A stretch of DNA of 64,000 nt. It comes from Cohaesibacter sp. (GTDB taxonomy: Bacteria; Pseudomonadota; Alphaproteobacteria; Rhizobiales; Cohaesibacteraceae). The notes beneath the pieces are model-generated. The model saw nothing but the letters and a program-made list of their open reading frames with translations, made no database searches and was not told the DNA's origin. A program made the translations under genes and the position numbers. The stretch is from positions 1 to 64,000 of the forward strand of contig JAOXSG010000063.1 of assembly GCA_025800105.1 (NCBI GenBank), read 5' to 3'. Of this stretch, positions 27,672 to 37,542 are shown piece after piece (the stretch's first letter is position 1; each line of letters begins with the position of its first letter).

Positions 27672-29237
27672 TTATTTCACATTGACCCAACGCAGGATGA
27701 AAAAGTTATCCGGGCGCTGTGTGAGTGCAATATTGTCTCTTGTCCCCCAAACCAGAGGCTGAACATAAAGCGGCACATAAGCCTGTTCTGACTGATAGAT
27801 GGAAACGATTTCATCAATCATGCCCTGACGCTTGCTATCGTCAATCTCTGACTGGACCATAGGCAACAAATCATCAACACGGGCATTGGAAAAGCCGCCA
27901 AAATTCCATGATCCGAGCTTTTTCTCCTTGTTTGGTGTGCTGACAAGGAAGCGGACCGGATGCTCATGATCAAAGGTGCCCGGAGACCAGCCGAGCATAT
28001 ACATATCGAAATTATCTGCCCGCAGCTCTGGCCAGTAAGTCTGGACCGGCATGGCATCAAGCTCTGCCTTGATCCCCACTTGCGCCAGCATGGCGGTGAC
28101 GGCCTGACAAACAGCCTCATCATTGAGATAGCGATTGTTGGGGCATTTCAGGCCAAAGGAAAAACCATCGCCATAGCCAGCATCAGCGAGTAGTTTTTTG
28201 GCACCTTCTGGATCATAGGCTGTGGGCGCCATATTGGCTTTTGAATAGCCACGCATGGCCGGGCTGACCAACTGGCTGGCCGCTTCTGCCGAACCGCGCA
28301 TGATGGTCTGGCGGATGGCATCGACATTAATGGCTTTTGCCACAGCTTGACGGACCCGGATATCCTGAAATGGATTGGCCTTGTTTGCATCACTGGTGAA
28401 TTTGATTTTTTCGTGATCATGACCAAAGCCCAGCATGATGACACGGGCCTCAATACCACGGATCACCTTGGTGCCATTTTGGCTGTCAACGCGGGCTGCA
28501 TCCTGAATGGGGACAGGATTGATCATGTCTACTTCGCCGGACAAAAGCGCCGCAACGGCTGTTGCCGGATTGTCGATTGGGGTGAATTTGGCGTCCGAAA
28601 TATTATGCTCTGCCTTGTCCCACCAGCCCTTGAAGGGCTTTAGGCTTGTAGAGAGGCCGGGCTGGCGGTCGGTTACCATGAAAGCGCCGGTGCCATTGGT
28701 GTTGAGCGTGGCAAAATTGCTGTTTTTCTTGTCTGGACGCAAGGCATTGTTGGCTTTGGCCCAATCAGAATCCATGATCATCCAATTGGCAATTGAATCG
28801 GGGAAAATCGGATTTGGCGCTTTGGTCATGATATCGATGGTAAAGTCATCGACAATCTTGACCTCGGAGACCGGCGCAAACCAGCTGCGTGTATCAGATT
28901 CTTCCGCCGAGGCGCGCTCATAACTGAACAGAACGTCTTTTGCGTCAAAATCGCTGCCATCGTGGAATTTGACGCCTTTTCTGAGTGTAAAGCGCCAGCC
29001 TTTTCCCTCGCCGATTGCCTCCCAAGATGTGGCAAGAGCTGGCTCGATTGCCATATCCTTGCCACGACGCACAAGGCCTTCATAGACATTGTTCAAAAAC
29101 CCCAGAACGGGGGCGGAATTTACCGCATGAGGATCCATGGTTTGCGGATCTGTCTTTCCAGCCCAGCGGAATGTTTCTGCCTGTGCTGCTCCTGAGAGTA
29201 AAATGGCTGACAGTGCGATTAGTAGCGATCGTTTCAT
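27672..29237 (-). CDS. Second ABC transporter substrate-binding protein, family 5
   Basis: Signal peptide; RWAGKTDPQTMDPHAVNSAPVLGFLNNVYEGL; RFTLRKGVKFHDGSDFDAKDVLFSYERA. Confidence 0.94.
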   Translation of the reverse strand: MKRSLLIALSAILLSGAAQAETFRWAGKTDPQTMDPHAVNSAPVLGFLNNVYEGLVRRGKDMAIEPALATSWEAIGEGKGWRFTLRKGVKFHDGSDFDAKDVLFSYERASAEESDTRSWFAPVSEVKIVDDFTIDIMTKAPNPIFPDSIANWMIMDSDWAKANNALRPDKKNSNFATLNTNGTGAFMVTDRQPGLSTSLKPFKGWWDKAEHNISDAKFTPIDNPATAVAALLSGEVDMINPVPIQDAARVDSQNGTKVIRGIEARVIMLGFGHDHEKIKFTSDANKANPFQDIRVRQAVAKAINVDAIRQTIMRGSAEAASQLVSPAMRGYSKANMAPTAYDPEGAKKLLADAGYGDGFSFGLKCPNNRYLNDEAVCQAVTAMLAQVGIKAELDAMPVQTYWPELRADNFDMYMLGWSPGTFDHEHPVRFLVSTPNKEKKLGSWNFGGFSNARVDDLLPMVQSEIDDSKRQGMIDEIVSIYQSEQAYVPLYVQPLVWGTRDNIALTQRPDNFFILRWVNVK

Positions 29238-29604
29238 AGAAGCTCACCCATCATCGTTGGAAAGTTTTTGTTAATATTTTTGCCAAGCGTATGACAGCTG
29301 GCCAGCGAATGCCAGTCAAACATCGACGAAAGTCGAGTTTTAGGGTTAAAATAATCAGAGAAAATAATTTTTATATAGATATATCAATATTTTAAATTTT
29401 AGACCGATAAGATTATTAAATGTGACTTACTTTCACCTTTTGCCTCTCATCCTGTCAATCAAGCCTATGAAAAGGGCCTGTGACAGGCTTTGACAGCTCA
29501 GATTTTGTCCCGTTTTGGGGCCTACTTGTGTCGAAATCTTTCTTATCCTCTATGCCTATCCGTATAAAACGATATTGACTTTAAAAGCGGCCTTGATCAT
29601 ATTT

Positions 29605-29805
29605 CGCCAAGATTATGGTTCCGTGACGGATAACGGACGAAAGAGGGAACATGGTTAGGACGACCCAAAAGGGGCCGAAGCCATGGCTGCCCCCGCAACT
29701 GTAGGCGGTGAATTTGCACTCGATATGCCACTGACCGGGTTTTTCAAGCTGGTTGGGAAGGTGAGTGACAGGTTTTGACCCGCAAGCCAGGATACCTGCC
29801 ATAAT
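29605..29805 (+). promoter_or_regulatory. Cobalamin (adenosylcobalamin) riboswitch upstream of btuB
   Basis: GGAACATGG...GCCATGGCTGCCCCCGCAACTGTAGGCGG...GCCACTG...GGGAAGGTGAGTGACAGG...AAGCCAGGATACCTGCC (B12 box). Confidence 0.93.
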
Positions 29806-30016
29806 TGGTCACCCGACCTTTGACACGGGGTGTGTTAAGGTGCGGTTTCCCGTTAGGTGACATCAAGAAATATAATGCTCGGCATGATTGAGGGCCTATG
29901 CATGATGCTTTGCTTTGTCATGTCGCTGGCCAGATCTCTATGCCTATGAGCTGTTTGTAAGTTTATGTCTGGATCAGACCTTTGCGCGATCCGACGAGCG
30001 GGAGAGGTATGCCGAC

Positions 30017-31954
30017 ATGCATACAAAAATCGGTTTTTTATCCCTTTTGAGCGCCAGTCTTCTGGCCAGTGTTGCTGTTCGGGCCGAGGATCATAAGAAC
30101 GACAGGATGCTGGACCCTATTGTTATCAGTGCAGGGCGTCTTCCGGTTGAAGCGGCAAAAGTTGGTCGCTCTCATAGTATTTTGTCGGGTAAGACGCTGG
30201 AGAAGCATCAAACCCGCTATGTCGCCGATGCACTGCGCGAAGTGCCCGGACTGTCTGTCTCTCGAACAGGCTCTTTTGGTGGTTTGACGCAAATTCGTAT
30301 GCGCGGCTCTGAGGGCAATCACGTTCTGGTGCTGATTGATGGCATTGAGGTTTCCGAGACATCGCAAGGGGAATATGATTTTGGCTCTTTGCAAGTGGCT
30401 GATATTGAGCGCATTGAAGTTTTGCGCGGCCCACAAAGTGCGCTTTACGGCTCCAACGCTATGGCCGGTGTGATCCATATCATCACCAAAGATGGCCGCC
30501 GTCAGGGACGCGAGGTCACTGCCCGCACGGAATATGGCAGTGACAATACAATGCTGGCCAGCCTTGCCGCACGGGGCGGTGGCGAGAGTTTTGATCTGGC
30601 CGTATCTGGGTCTTTTCGCAAAACGGATGGGTTTAACATTTCCGATTTTGGCAGTGAAAAAGACGGCGACCGCAATATCACGCTGAATGGCAAATTCAAT
30701 TGGGATTTGAGCGATCAGGTGGCCTTTCATGCCAGTATGCGCCATGTGGATCGCAATTCGGACACTGACAATCAGGATTTCCGCTTTCCTACCCAGTCAA
30801 CCCAAGGTCTGGTGATTGATACAGCGTCTTACACAAAGACCAAGGAATTTTATCTTGGCACTGGCCTTGATTTTGCCTTGTTCGATGATCAGCTGCTTCA
30901 AAAAACCCGGTTTGAATATAGCGATGTGAAACGTGTGGGCATGGGCTCGTCCAAATATGGCAATAGCGGGGAGCGCTTTCATGCCAGCCATCAGGCAAGC
31001 TTGTCTTTTGATAGTCCGTCTTTTGCCAATGCCAAGCATCGTGTCACAGCCGCCTTTGAATGGGAGCATGAGACCTATACCAATGATTTTCCGTTTGCCT
31101 CATCGCAAATTCCGACTCAGACGCGGGATTTGTTCGGATATGTTGCAGAATATCGCGGGGAATTTTGGGACTCGCTATTTATCGGCGGGGCTTTGCGCTT
31201 TGATCAGAATGACAAATTTGAAGATGCTGTCACCTATAATGCCGATATTGCCTATTTGATTGATCGCACCAATACGCGCTTTCATGCATCGATTGGCAGC
31301 GGTGTCACCAACCCCACTTTCTCCGAACAGTTTGGCTATACCCCTGATCGCTTCATTGGCAATCCTAATCTTAAGCCGGAAGAGAATTTTGGTTGGGATA
31401 TCGGCATTGAACAAAGCTTCTTTGATGAGCGCGCCAAAATTGATGTGACTTATTTCAATGAGCGTTTGAAAAATGAAATTTTCACCCGCTATACCCCAAC
31501 ATTTCTGTCCAGTCCGCAAAATATGGATGGCACCAGCAAACGTCAGGGCATTGAGATTGCGGCCAATGCGCAAGTGAGCGATGCTTTGAGCGTCCGAGGC
31601 TCTTATACTTATCTGTTGTCTGAAGAAGCCACTGGCTTGAAAGAGGTGCGTCGCCCCAAACATTCTGCCTCTATGGGCGTGAATTGGGCCTTTTTGGATG
31701 GAAAGGCCAATCTGTTTGCTGATGCAATTTACCGTGGTTCGGTGGAAGATAATGAATTTGTCAATGCCACACCGCGCAGACGCGCAACCTTGGATGATTA
31801 TGTCTTGATCAATGCTGGCGGCGATTATCAGCTTACCGACACAGTCAAAGCCTTTGCGCGTGTCGAAAATCTGCTCGATACCCAATATGAGGAAGTCTTT
31901 GGATTTAACACACAAGGCCGCAGCTTCTTTGCCGGTTTTGAAGCGAAATTCTAA
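30017..31954 (+). CDS. btuB: TonB-dependent vitamin B12 outer-membrane receptor
   Basis: Start MHTKIGFLSLLSASLLASVAVRAED; DPIVISAGRLPVEAAKVGRS; LRGPQSALYGSNAMAGVIHIITK; riboswitch upstream, btuFCD downstream. Confidence 0.92.
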   Translation: MHTKIGFLSLLSASLLASVAVRAEDHKNDRMLDPIVISAGRLPVEAAKVGRSHSILSGKTLEKHQTRYVADALREVPGLSVSRTGSFGGLTQIRMRGSEGNHVLVLIDGIEVSETSQGEYDFGSLQVADIERIEVLRGPQSALYGSNAMAGVIHIITKDGRRQGREVTARTEYGSDNTMLASLAARGGGESFDLAVSGSFRKTDGFNISDFGSEKDGDRNITLNGKFNWDLSDQVAFHASMRHVDRNSDTDNQDFRFPTQSTQGLVIDTASYTKTKEFYLGTGLDFALFDDQLLQKTRFEYSDVKRVGMGSSKYGNSGERFHASHQASLSFDSPSFANAKHRVTAAFEWEHETYTNDFPFASSQIPTQTRDLFGYVAEYRGEFWDSLFIGGALRFDQNDKFEDAVTYNADIAYLIDRTNTRFHASIGSGVTNPTFSEQFGYTPDRFIGNPNLKPEENFGWDIGIEQSFFDERAKIDVTYFNERLKNEIFTRYTPTFLSSPQNMDGTSKRQGIEIAANAQVSDALSVRGSYTYLLSEEATGLKEVRRPKHSASMGVNWAFLDGKANLFADAIYRGSVEDNEFVNATPRRRATLDDYVLINAGGDYQLTDTVKAFARVENLLDTQYEEVFGFNTQGRSFFAGFEAKF

Positions 31955-32003
31955 AGCTTTCTTCTCACACTTTTCTTTTCGGCTCTTTATGGAGCCGGAA
32001 AGG

Positions 32004-32069
32004 GCTAGGCTCAGGATCAATTGATTTCAGCGCTGTCTGCGGGGACATTTTTGGCGCCCTGAGCCTAGC
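32004..32069 (+). ncRNA. Nested stem-loop in btuB-btuF intergenic region (candidate structured RNA element)
   Basis: GCTAGGCTCAGG (32004..32015) pairs perfectly with CCTGAGCCTAGC (32058..32069); inner GCGC-TGTC-TGCGGG-GACA-TTTTTG-GCGC. Confidence 0.45.
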
Positions 32070-32116
32070 ATCCCAAACCATCGAGCCACTGCATCGCTTC
32101 AAATCATGGTCTCATC

Positions 32117-32992
32117 TTGTTTGGAAAGTTTTCTCGTGACGTGCCGCCTGCTTTCAAAATTGCTGCTTTTTTGAGTGTGATTGTCTGTGCAATCCATCCT
32201 CTGCCCAGCGCACAGGCCGCCGCTCCCGCACGTGTGGTCTCGATGAATTTATGCACGGATCAATTGGCTATGCTGCTTACAGGCAAGGAGCAATTGATCT
32301 CGGTTTCCTATTTGGCCGCCCGTGAAAGCTCTTCCCTTATGGCGGACCAAGCCAAAGGCATTGGCACCAATCATGGTTTGGCTGAAGAAATTTTCCGCCT
32401 CAAACCCGATTTGGTTCTGGCTGGAACCTTCACCACCCGTGCGACCGTCAATTTGCTTAAAAAACTGGATATTCGTGTTGAAGAATTTCCCCCTGCCTAT
32501 TCCATGGAAGATATAAAAATCAATTTGCTTCGGATGGGCGAGCTTTTGGGACAACAGGGGCGTGCTTTCGAGCTGCAAACACAGTTTGAGCGTGATTTAT
32601 CGCTCATCAAAGCCGAGCAAACTGCGCGTCAAAAAGTGATCGGCTCTTATGGGGCCAACAGCTACACATCGGGCTTTGGCACATTAGAGAATGACATTGT
32701 CAAAGCCGCGGGTCTTACACATATGGGCGAGGCATTGGGCGTCAAAGGCACAATCAAACTGCCGCTGGAAAGCCTGTTACGCGCGCAGCCTGATTATATC
32801 ATGTCCTGGCAGCAATGGTCCGAACGACCGGGGCGTTCAACCGAGATTTTGCATCATCCGGTCCTTGAGCGCTCTTTTGGGAAAGAGCGCCGGCTTTATG
32901 CTGACAGTCGCTATTGGATCTGCGGCCTTCCTTTGGTGATTGAAGCAATCCGGCATCTTCAGCACCAAACCCAAGGACAAGCGCATGACTGA
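32117..32992 (+). CDS. btuF: Cobalamin ABC transporter substrate-binding protein
   Basis: ARVVSMNLCTDQLAMLLTGKEQLISVS; LKPDLVLAGTFTTRATVNLLKKLDIRVEEFP. Confidence 0.85.
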   Translation: MFGKFSRDVPPAFKIAAFLSVIVCAIHPLPSAQAAAPARVVSMNLCTDQLAMLLTGKEQLISVSYLAARESSSLMADQAKGIGTNHGLAEEIFRLKPDLVLAGTFTTRATVNLLKKLDIRVEEFPPAYSMEDIKINLLRMGELLGQQGRAFELQTQFERDLSLIKAEQTARQKVIGSYGANSYTSGFGTLENDIVKAAGLTHMGEALGVKGTIKLPLESLLRAQPDYIMSWQQWSERPGRSTEILHHPVLERSFGKERRLYADSRYWICGLPLVIEAIRHLQHQTQGQAHD

Positions 32993-34001
32993 TCGTGGAT
33001 CCTATCGCTATATGGCCCTGATATGCGGGCTTGGGCTTTTGACAGTCTTGCTATTTTGCCTATCGCTGGCCATGGGCCAACAATGGATCTCGCCTCTTGT
33101 CTTTTTCCAAGAGGTGCAGGATGTGGGCCAATCAAGCCAAATGGTGGATCGCATTATCTTGTATGACATTCGCCTGCCGCGCGCTTTGCTGGGCCTGTTG
33201 ATCGGGATGATTTTGGGATTGTCCGGGGCCGTGCTGCAAGGTCTTTTGCGCAACCCGTTGGCAGAGCCGGGCTTGCTTGGCATTTCGGCCTCAGCCTCTT
33301 TGGGGGCTGTTCTTGCCATTCATTTGGGCTGGACGAGTTTGTTTGCCTATGCCTTGCCTGTCTCTGCGCTGCTATGCGCTCTGATTGCCGTCTTTGTGCT
33401 TTTCCTTTTGGTTGGACGTGCGGCGGATATTCTCACCATCATTTTGGCAGGGGTGGCCCTGACCTCTCTTGCCGGGGCCATGACATCGCTGACTTTGAAT
33501 CTATCCTCCAATCCCTTTGCGGCTTTGGAAATTGTTTTCTGGATGCTTGGCTCTTTGGCTGATCGCAGTCTTTTGCATGTCAGTTTGGCAGCGCCTTTTA
33601 TCTTAATCGGCATGGTGCTTTTGTTCAGTACCGCCAGAGCGTTGGATGCCTTGAGCCTTGGGGAGGATGTGGCCCAAACCTTGGGCATTCGCCTTGGCCG
33701 AACGAAAAGCCTTGCAATTTTTGGCACAGCCATTGGCGTTGGGGCGGCAACGGCGGTCAGTGGTGCCATTGGCTTTGTTGGCTTGATCATTCCTCATCTA
33801 TTACGTCCTCTGGTTGGCAATAAACCGAGCCGCTTGTTGTTTGCCAGTGCCTTGGGAGGGGCAAGTTTCCTGCTTGCTGCGGATTGCTTTGTGCGCTTTG
33901 CCATGCCCTTGCGCGATCTGAAATTGGGCGTGGTTACCGCTTTGATCGGGGCGCCATTTTTCTTCTGGTTGCTTTTATCCTTGCGAGGCAAATCCCGATG
34001 A
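32985..34001 (+). CDS. btuC: FecCD-family permease (BtuC)
   Basis: DIRLPRALLGLLIGMILGLSGAVLQGLLRNPLAEPGLLGISASASLGAV; overlaps btuF stop. Confidence 0.9.
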   Translation: MTDRGSYRYMALICGLGLLTVLLFCLSLAMGQQWISPLVFFQEVQDVGQSSQMVDRIILYDIRLPRALLGLLIGMILGLSGAVLQGLLRNPLAEPGLLGISASASLGAVLAIHLGWTSLFAYALPVSALLCALIAVFVLFLLVGRAADILTIILAGVALTSLAGAMTSLTLNLSSNPFAALEIVFWMLGSLADRSLLHVSLAAPFILIGMVLLFSTARALDALSLGEDVAQTLGIRLGRTKSLAIFGTAIGVGAATAVSGAIGFVGLIIPHLLRPLVGNKPSRLLFASALGGASFLLAADCFVRFAMPLRDLKLGVVTALIGAPFFFWLLLSLRGKSR

Positions 34002-34822
34002 CACAGCTTTCCTGCCATGGGCTTTCTTTTCATCGGGGTCGATCCAAGGTTTTGGATCAAGTGAGTTTTGTCTCTGACAAGCCGGAATTGATTGGCATCA
34101 TTGGTCCCAATGGGGCGGGCAAAACAACCTTGATGCGCTGTCTTGCCGGTCTTTTATCGCCGACATCTGGTGCAATTGCGCTCAATGGGCAAGCGCTTGA
34201 TCGGCAATCCATCCCAACCAAGGCCAAAGCCATTGCATTTTTGCCCCAAGAACGGAGCGTGCATTGGTCCTTGCAATGCCAGGATATCGTTATGTTGGGT
34301 CGCATGCCCCATCGCAGTGCCTTTGCGCGGCCTTCAGAAAAGGACCGCAAGATTGTGGCTGATGCCATGCAACAGATGGATGTCGGCACTTTTGCCAATC
34401 GTGATTTTCTTTGCCTGTCCGGTGGCGAACAAGCGCGGGTTCTGATTGCAAGAATGCTGGCGCAAGAGCCGGATTTGATGATTGCGGATGAGCCTGTCAA
34501 TGGTCTGGATCCGGCACATCAAATCAGCCTGATGCAGATTTTGCGCGCCATCGTCGCCAAAGGCACCCGTGTTTTGGTCTCTCTGCATGATCTCTCTCTT
34601 GCCAGTCGTTGGTGCGATCGGTTGCTTCTTGTCCATCAAGGACACTTGGTGGCCGATAATTCTCCCGATGTGGTTTTGTCCGATGACAATATGGCATCGG
34701 TTTTTGGCATTGGTATGGGACATCTTGCCTGTCAGAATCGTCTGATTTCCATCCCCACTCATCTGGTTGCTTCCTCCTCCTCTCATGGCTCCTTAACTGA
34801 AGGTCAAACGCATGACAGATAA
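33998..34822 (+). CDS. btuD: ABC ATP-binding protein (BtuD)
   Basis: GIIGPNGAGKTTLMRCLAGLL; CLSGGEQARVLIARMLAQEPDLMIADEPVNGLD. Confidence 0.9.
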   Translation: MTQLSCHGLSFHRGRSKVLDQVSFVSDKPELIGIIGPNGAGKTTLMRCLAGLLSPTSGAIALNGQALDRQSIPTKAKAIAFLPQERSVHWSLQCQDIVMLGRMPHRSAFARPSEKDRKIVADAMQQMDVGTFANRDFLCLSGGEQARVLIARMLAQEPDLMIADEPVNGLDPAHQISLMQILRAIVAKGTRVLVSLHDLSLASRWCDRLLLVHQGHLVADNSPDVVLSDDNMASVFGIGMGHLACQNRLISIPTHLVASSSSHGSLTEGQTHDR

Positions 34823-35867
34823 TGGCTTTTCCTTACTGCACAAACAGCTGATCTCTTATTTAAGCGATATCCATACCGGTTGGAGCATTGGGTCTTTTGG
34901 AGCCATTGCCGAATTTCATCAACGCCCCAGTGATCAGCTGCTTCTCGACCATCCCGAAAAGCTTGTGCGGATCAGTGAAAAGGGCGGCATTGCGCTGAAT
35001 GTAGACCGGCTGTGCCATATTCAGGCTTTGGCCTATGAAACCTTAAGCCCACGGCCCAATCGCTGGACCCATGGCCTTGTGCTATGTATGGAAAAAATGC
35101 GCGGCCATGCCTCTGGCCGCAAAAGCCTTACCGAATTGGGAGAGGATAGAGATGCGCCAAGGGCGTGTGATCGTGCCTCTCTTTTGTTTGATATGGGGCT
35201 GGATCTGGCCAATGTCGATTTTTGCATCCGCACGCAAGATCCAGACCTGACCGCGCTTTTGCGCGCGCAAGAAGGGCGGTCTTTGTTTGAAGCAGGCAAC
35301 CCTGCCATGATGGCGATTTTAAAGCATCACCCTCACCGGGTTGCCATCTCGCGGATTGGGCGTGTGGAAGTCTATCAAAAAATTGGTGGCCCGGAGACAG
35401 GGGGTGTCTCCCCTGACGGTCCGCACACGCATGTCTTGCCAAAATTGCTGCGAACAGGGCGCACCCATTCTGCCAATATTCCGGTGCCGGATGATTTGAT
35501 CCCAGTGGCCAGCATTCACCCGGCCAGTGCCATTTATGATGAATTGGCCAGAGATATCGATTTCAATCAAAGCCGTTTTGAGCATTTTCAAAAAATGCTC
35601 GCCCTCTATGGCACCAACGACTATGTGATGGAAAAATTAAAGCTGTTTGATGCAGCCCATATGACCAGTGACCCGGCGGCTTTTGAACCAACGCAAACCA
35701 GACTTGGGCGTGTGGCGGTAAAAGTTGCGCTGCGACAGCTGGATCATTTGGCACAAAAAGGCGATGACAATCTATCCAGGCGATGGATTGATGACATGCG
35801 TCTGCGGTTTGACAAATCTGCCAGCCAAGACCAAATGGATGATGAATTGCTTGGCCATAAGGGATGA
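34812..35867 (+). CDS. Conserved hypothetical protein in the B12-uptake operon
   Basis: 351 aa, overlaps the btuD stop; no domain confidently recognised. Confidence 0.7.
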   Translation: MTDNGFSLLHKQLISYLSDIHTGWSIGSFGAIAEFHQRPSDQLLLDHPEKLVRISEKGGIALNVDRLCHIQALAYETLSPRPNRWTHGLVLCMEKMRGHASGRKSLTELGEDRDAPRACDRASLLFDMGLDLANVDFCIRTQDPDLTALLRAQEGRSLFEAGNPAMMAILKHHPHRVAISRIGRVEVYQKIGGPETGGVSPDGPHTHVLPKLLRTGRTHSANIPVPDDLIPVASIHPASAIYDELARDIDFNQSRFEHFQKMLALYGTNDYVMEKLKLFDAAHMTSDPAAFEPTQTRLGRVAVKVALRQLDHLAQKGDDNLSRRWIDDMRLRFDKSASQDQMDDELLGHKG

Positions 35868-35927
35868 GGGTAAGTTCCCCCCCCTCTCTCAGGGAGTGGG
35901 CTTAGATTTGTCTTTTGTGCAGTCCAG

Positions 35928-37127
35928 TTAAAGCGCCATGCCTGCTGCATAGCCAGAGGACCATGCCCATTGGAAATTATAGCCGCCCAGATGCCCCGTG
36001 ACATCCACCACTTCACCAATGAAATACAGGCCCGGCACCTGATTGCTTTCCATGGTTTTTGACGACAAATCCTTGGTGTCGACCCCACCAATGGTCACCT
36101 CTGCGGTTCGATAACCTTCTGTTCCCATGGGGATGATCTGCCAGCGATGGATCTTGTCTTCAATCTTGCGCAAGATTTTGTCGCTTTGCACCGCCATATG
36201 GCCCGATAGACCATCGCGAGTCGCAATGGCTTTGGCCAGTTTTTTTGGAATGCTATAGCCAAGCGCATTGCTGATATCCTGTTTTGGATGCTCTTGGCGC
36301 GCCTGTTTCAACTCTTCAAAGATTTTGCGATCCGGGGCCAGATCAATGGTGACAGGGATGCCTTCCTGCCAATAGGAAGAAATTTGCAAAATAGAGGGAC
36401 CAGACAGGCCTCTATGGGTGAAGAGCAGCCCTTCGCGAAAGGCTGTTTTGCCAATTTTGACAATGGCATCGACGGCCAGACCCGACAGGGGGACCGACCA
36501 GAGCTTTTGCTGCTCGGAAAATGTGAACGGCACCAGAGCTGCGCGTGTCGGCAGCACATTGAGCCCAAATTGTTTGGCCAAATCATAACCAAAAGCTGTT
36601 GCCCCCATTTTGGGGATTGATTTGCCGCCGGTTGCGACAACCACCGCCCGCGTCCATTCCACACCAGAGCTGGACGCCACCGAAAATAGCTCCCCTTCCC
36701 GGCTCACCTGTTTGATTTGGCAATGCAGGCGTAATTCACCGCCATGCAGGCGCAATTCGCTGAGCAACATATCAATGATCTGTTGGGCGCTGTCATTGCA
36801 AAAGAGTTGGCCCAAGGTCTTTTCGTGATATTGGATATGATGGCTCTCTACCCATTTTATAAAATCATGCTGGGTATAGCGCTTGAGGGCGGAAATACAA
36901 AAACGGGGATTGGATGACAGGTAATTTTTTGGCTTGATATCGAGATTGGTGAAATTGCATCGTCCGCCACCGGAAATGCGGATTTTCTCAGCCGCTTTCT
37001 TGGCATGATCCAGCACCAAGACCTTTTTGCCGCGCTTTGCCGCCGTGATGGCCGCCATCAGGCCAGCTGCCCCGCCCCCTAAAATGATAGCATCCCAGAT
37101 TTTACCGGCTGGATTGGGATTGGACAT
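35928..37127 (-). CDS. HI0933/YhiN-family NAD(P)/FAD-dependent oxidoreductase
   Basis: DAIILGGGAAGLMAAITAAKRGKKVLVLDHAKKAAEKIRISGGGRCNFTN; GLYFIGEVVDVTGHLGGYNFQWAWSSGYAAG. Confidence 0.95.
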   Translation of the reverse strand: MSNPNPAGKIWDAIILGGGAAGLMAAITAAKRGKKVLVLDHAKKAAEKIRISGGGRCNFTNLDIKPKNYLSSNPRFCISALKRYTQHDFIKWVESHHIQYHEKTLGQLFCNDSAQQIIDMLLSELRLHGGELRLHCQIKQVSREGELFSVASSSGVEWTRAVVVATGGKSIPKMGATAFGYDLAKQFGLNVLPTRAALVPFTFSEQQKLWSVPLSGLAVDAIVKIGKTAFREGLLFTHRGLSGPSILQISSYWQEGIPVTIDLAPDRKIFEELKQARQEHPKQDISNALGYSIPKKLAKAIATRDGLSGHMAVQSDKILRKIEDKIHRWQIIPMGTEGYRTAEVTIGGVDTKDLSSKTMESNQVPGLYFIGEVVDVTGHLGGYNFQWAWSSGYAAGMAL

Positions 37128-37542
37128 GATGGCTCTCTTTTCTTGCTGGGCGCATAAGATGGTCAATAGATGGCTCAAAAGCCGTATTTAGCGGGTTTAG
37201 CTGTTTTTTGGCAAAAAATGCAAAATTTTTTGAATTTTTTTTCTTACCCTAAAATCCTTTCTTTCCAGATCTGCAATCTCAATGGCTCTCAGAGTCTAGA
37301 AAAGCATTTCCTCTGGCTTGCCCTTTGCAGAAAAGTGACGTCCATAGCCTTGTTTCCTAACGGCTTTCGGCCCCTTGCACTCTCTCGACAATGAAATATT
37401 TTTCGATATAACCGCATTTAACAGGGAGTGTTTTAGCAAAACATTCCACAAATATTCGAATTTGACCAGATTTAGGCGCCTATCCCATTTTATGCATTTG
37501 GACCCTGGGATAGCGCAGCTAAAGAGAGGCCAGGAGACAATC

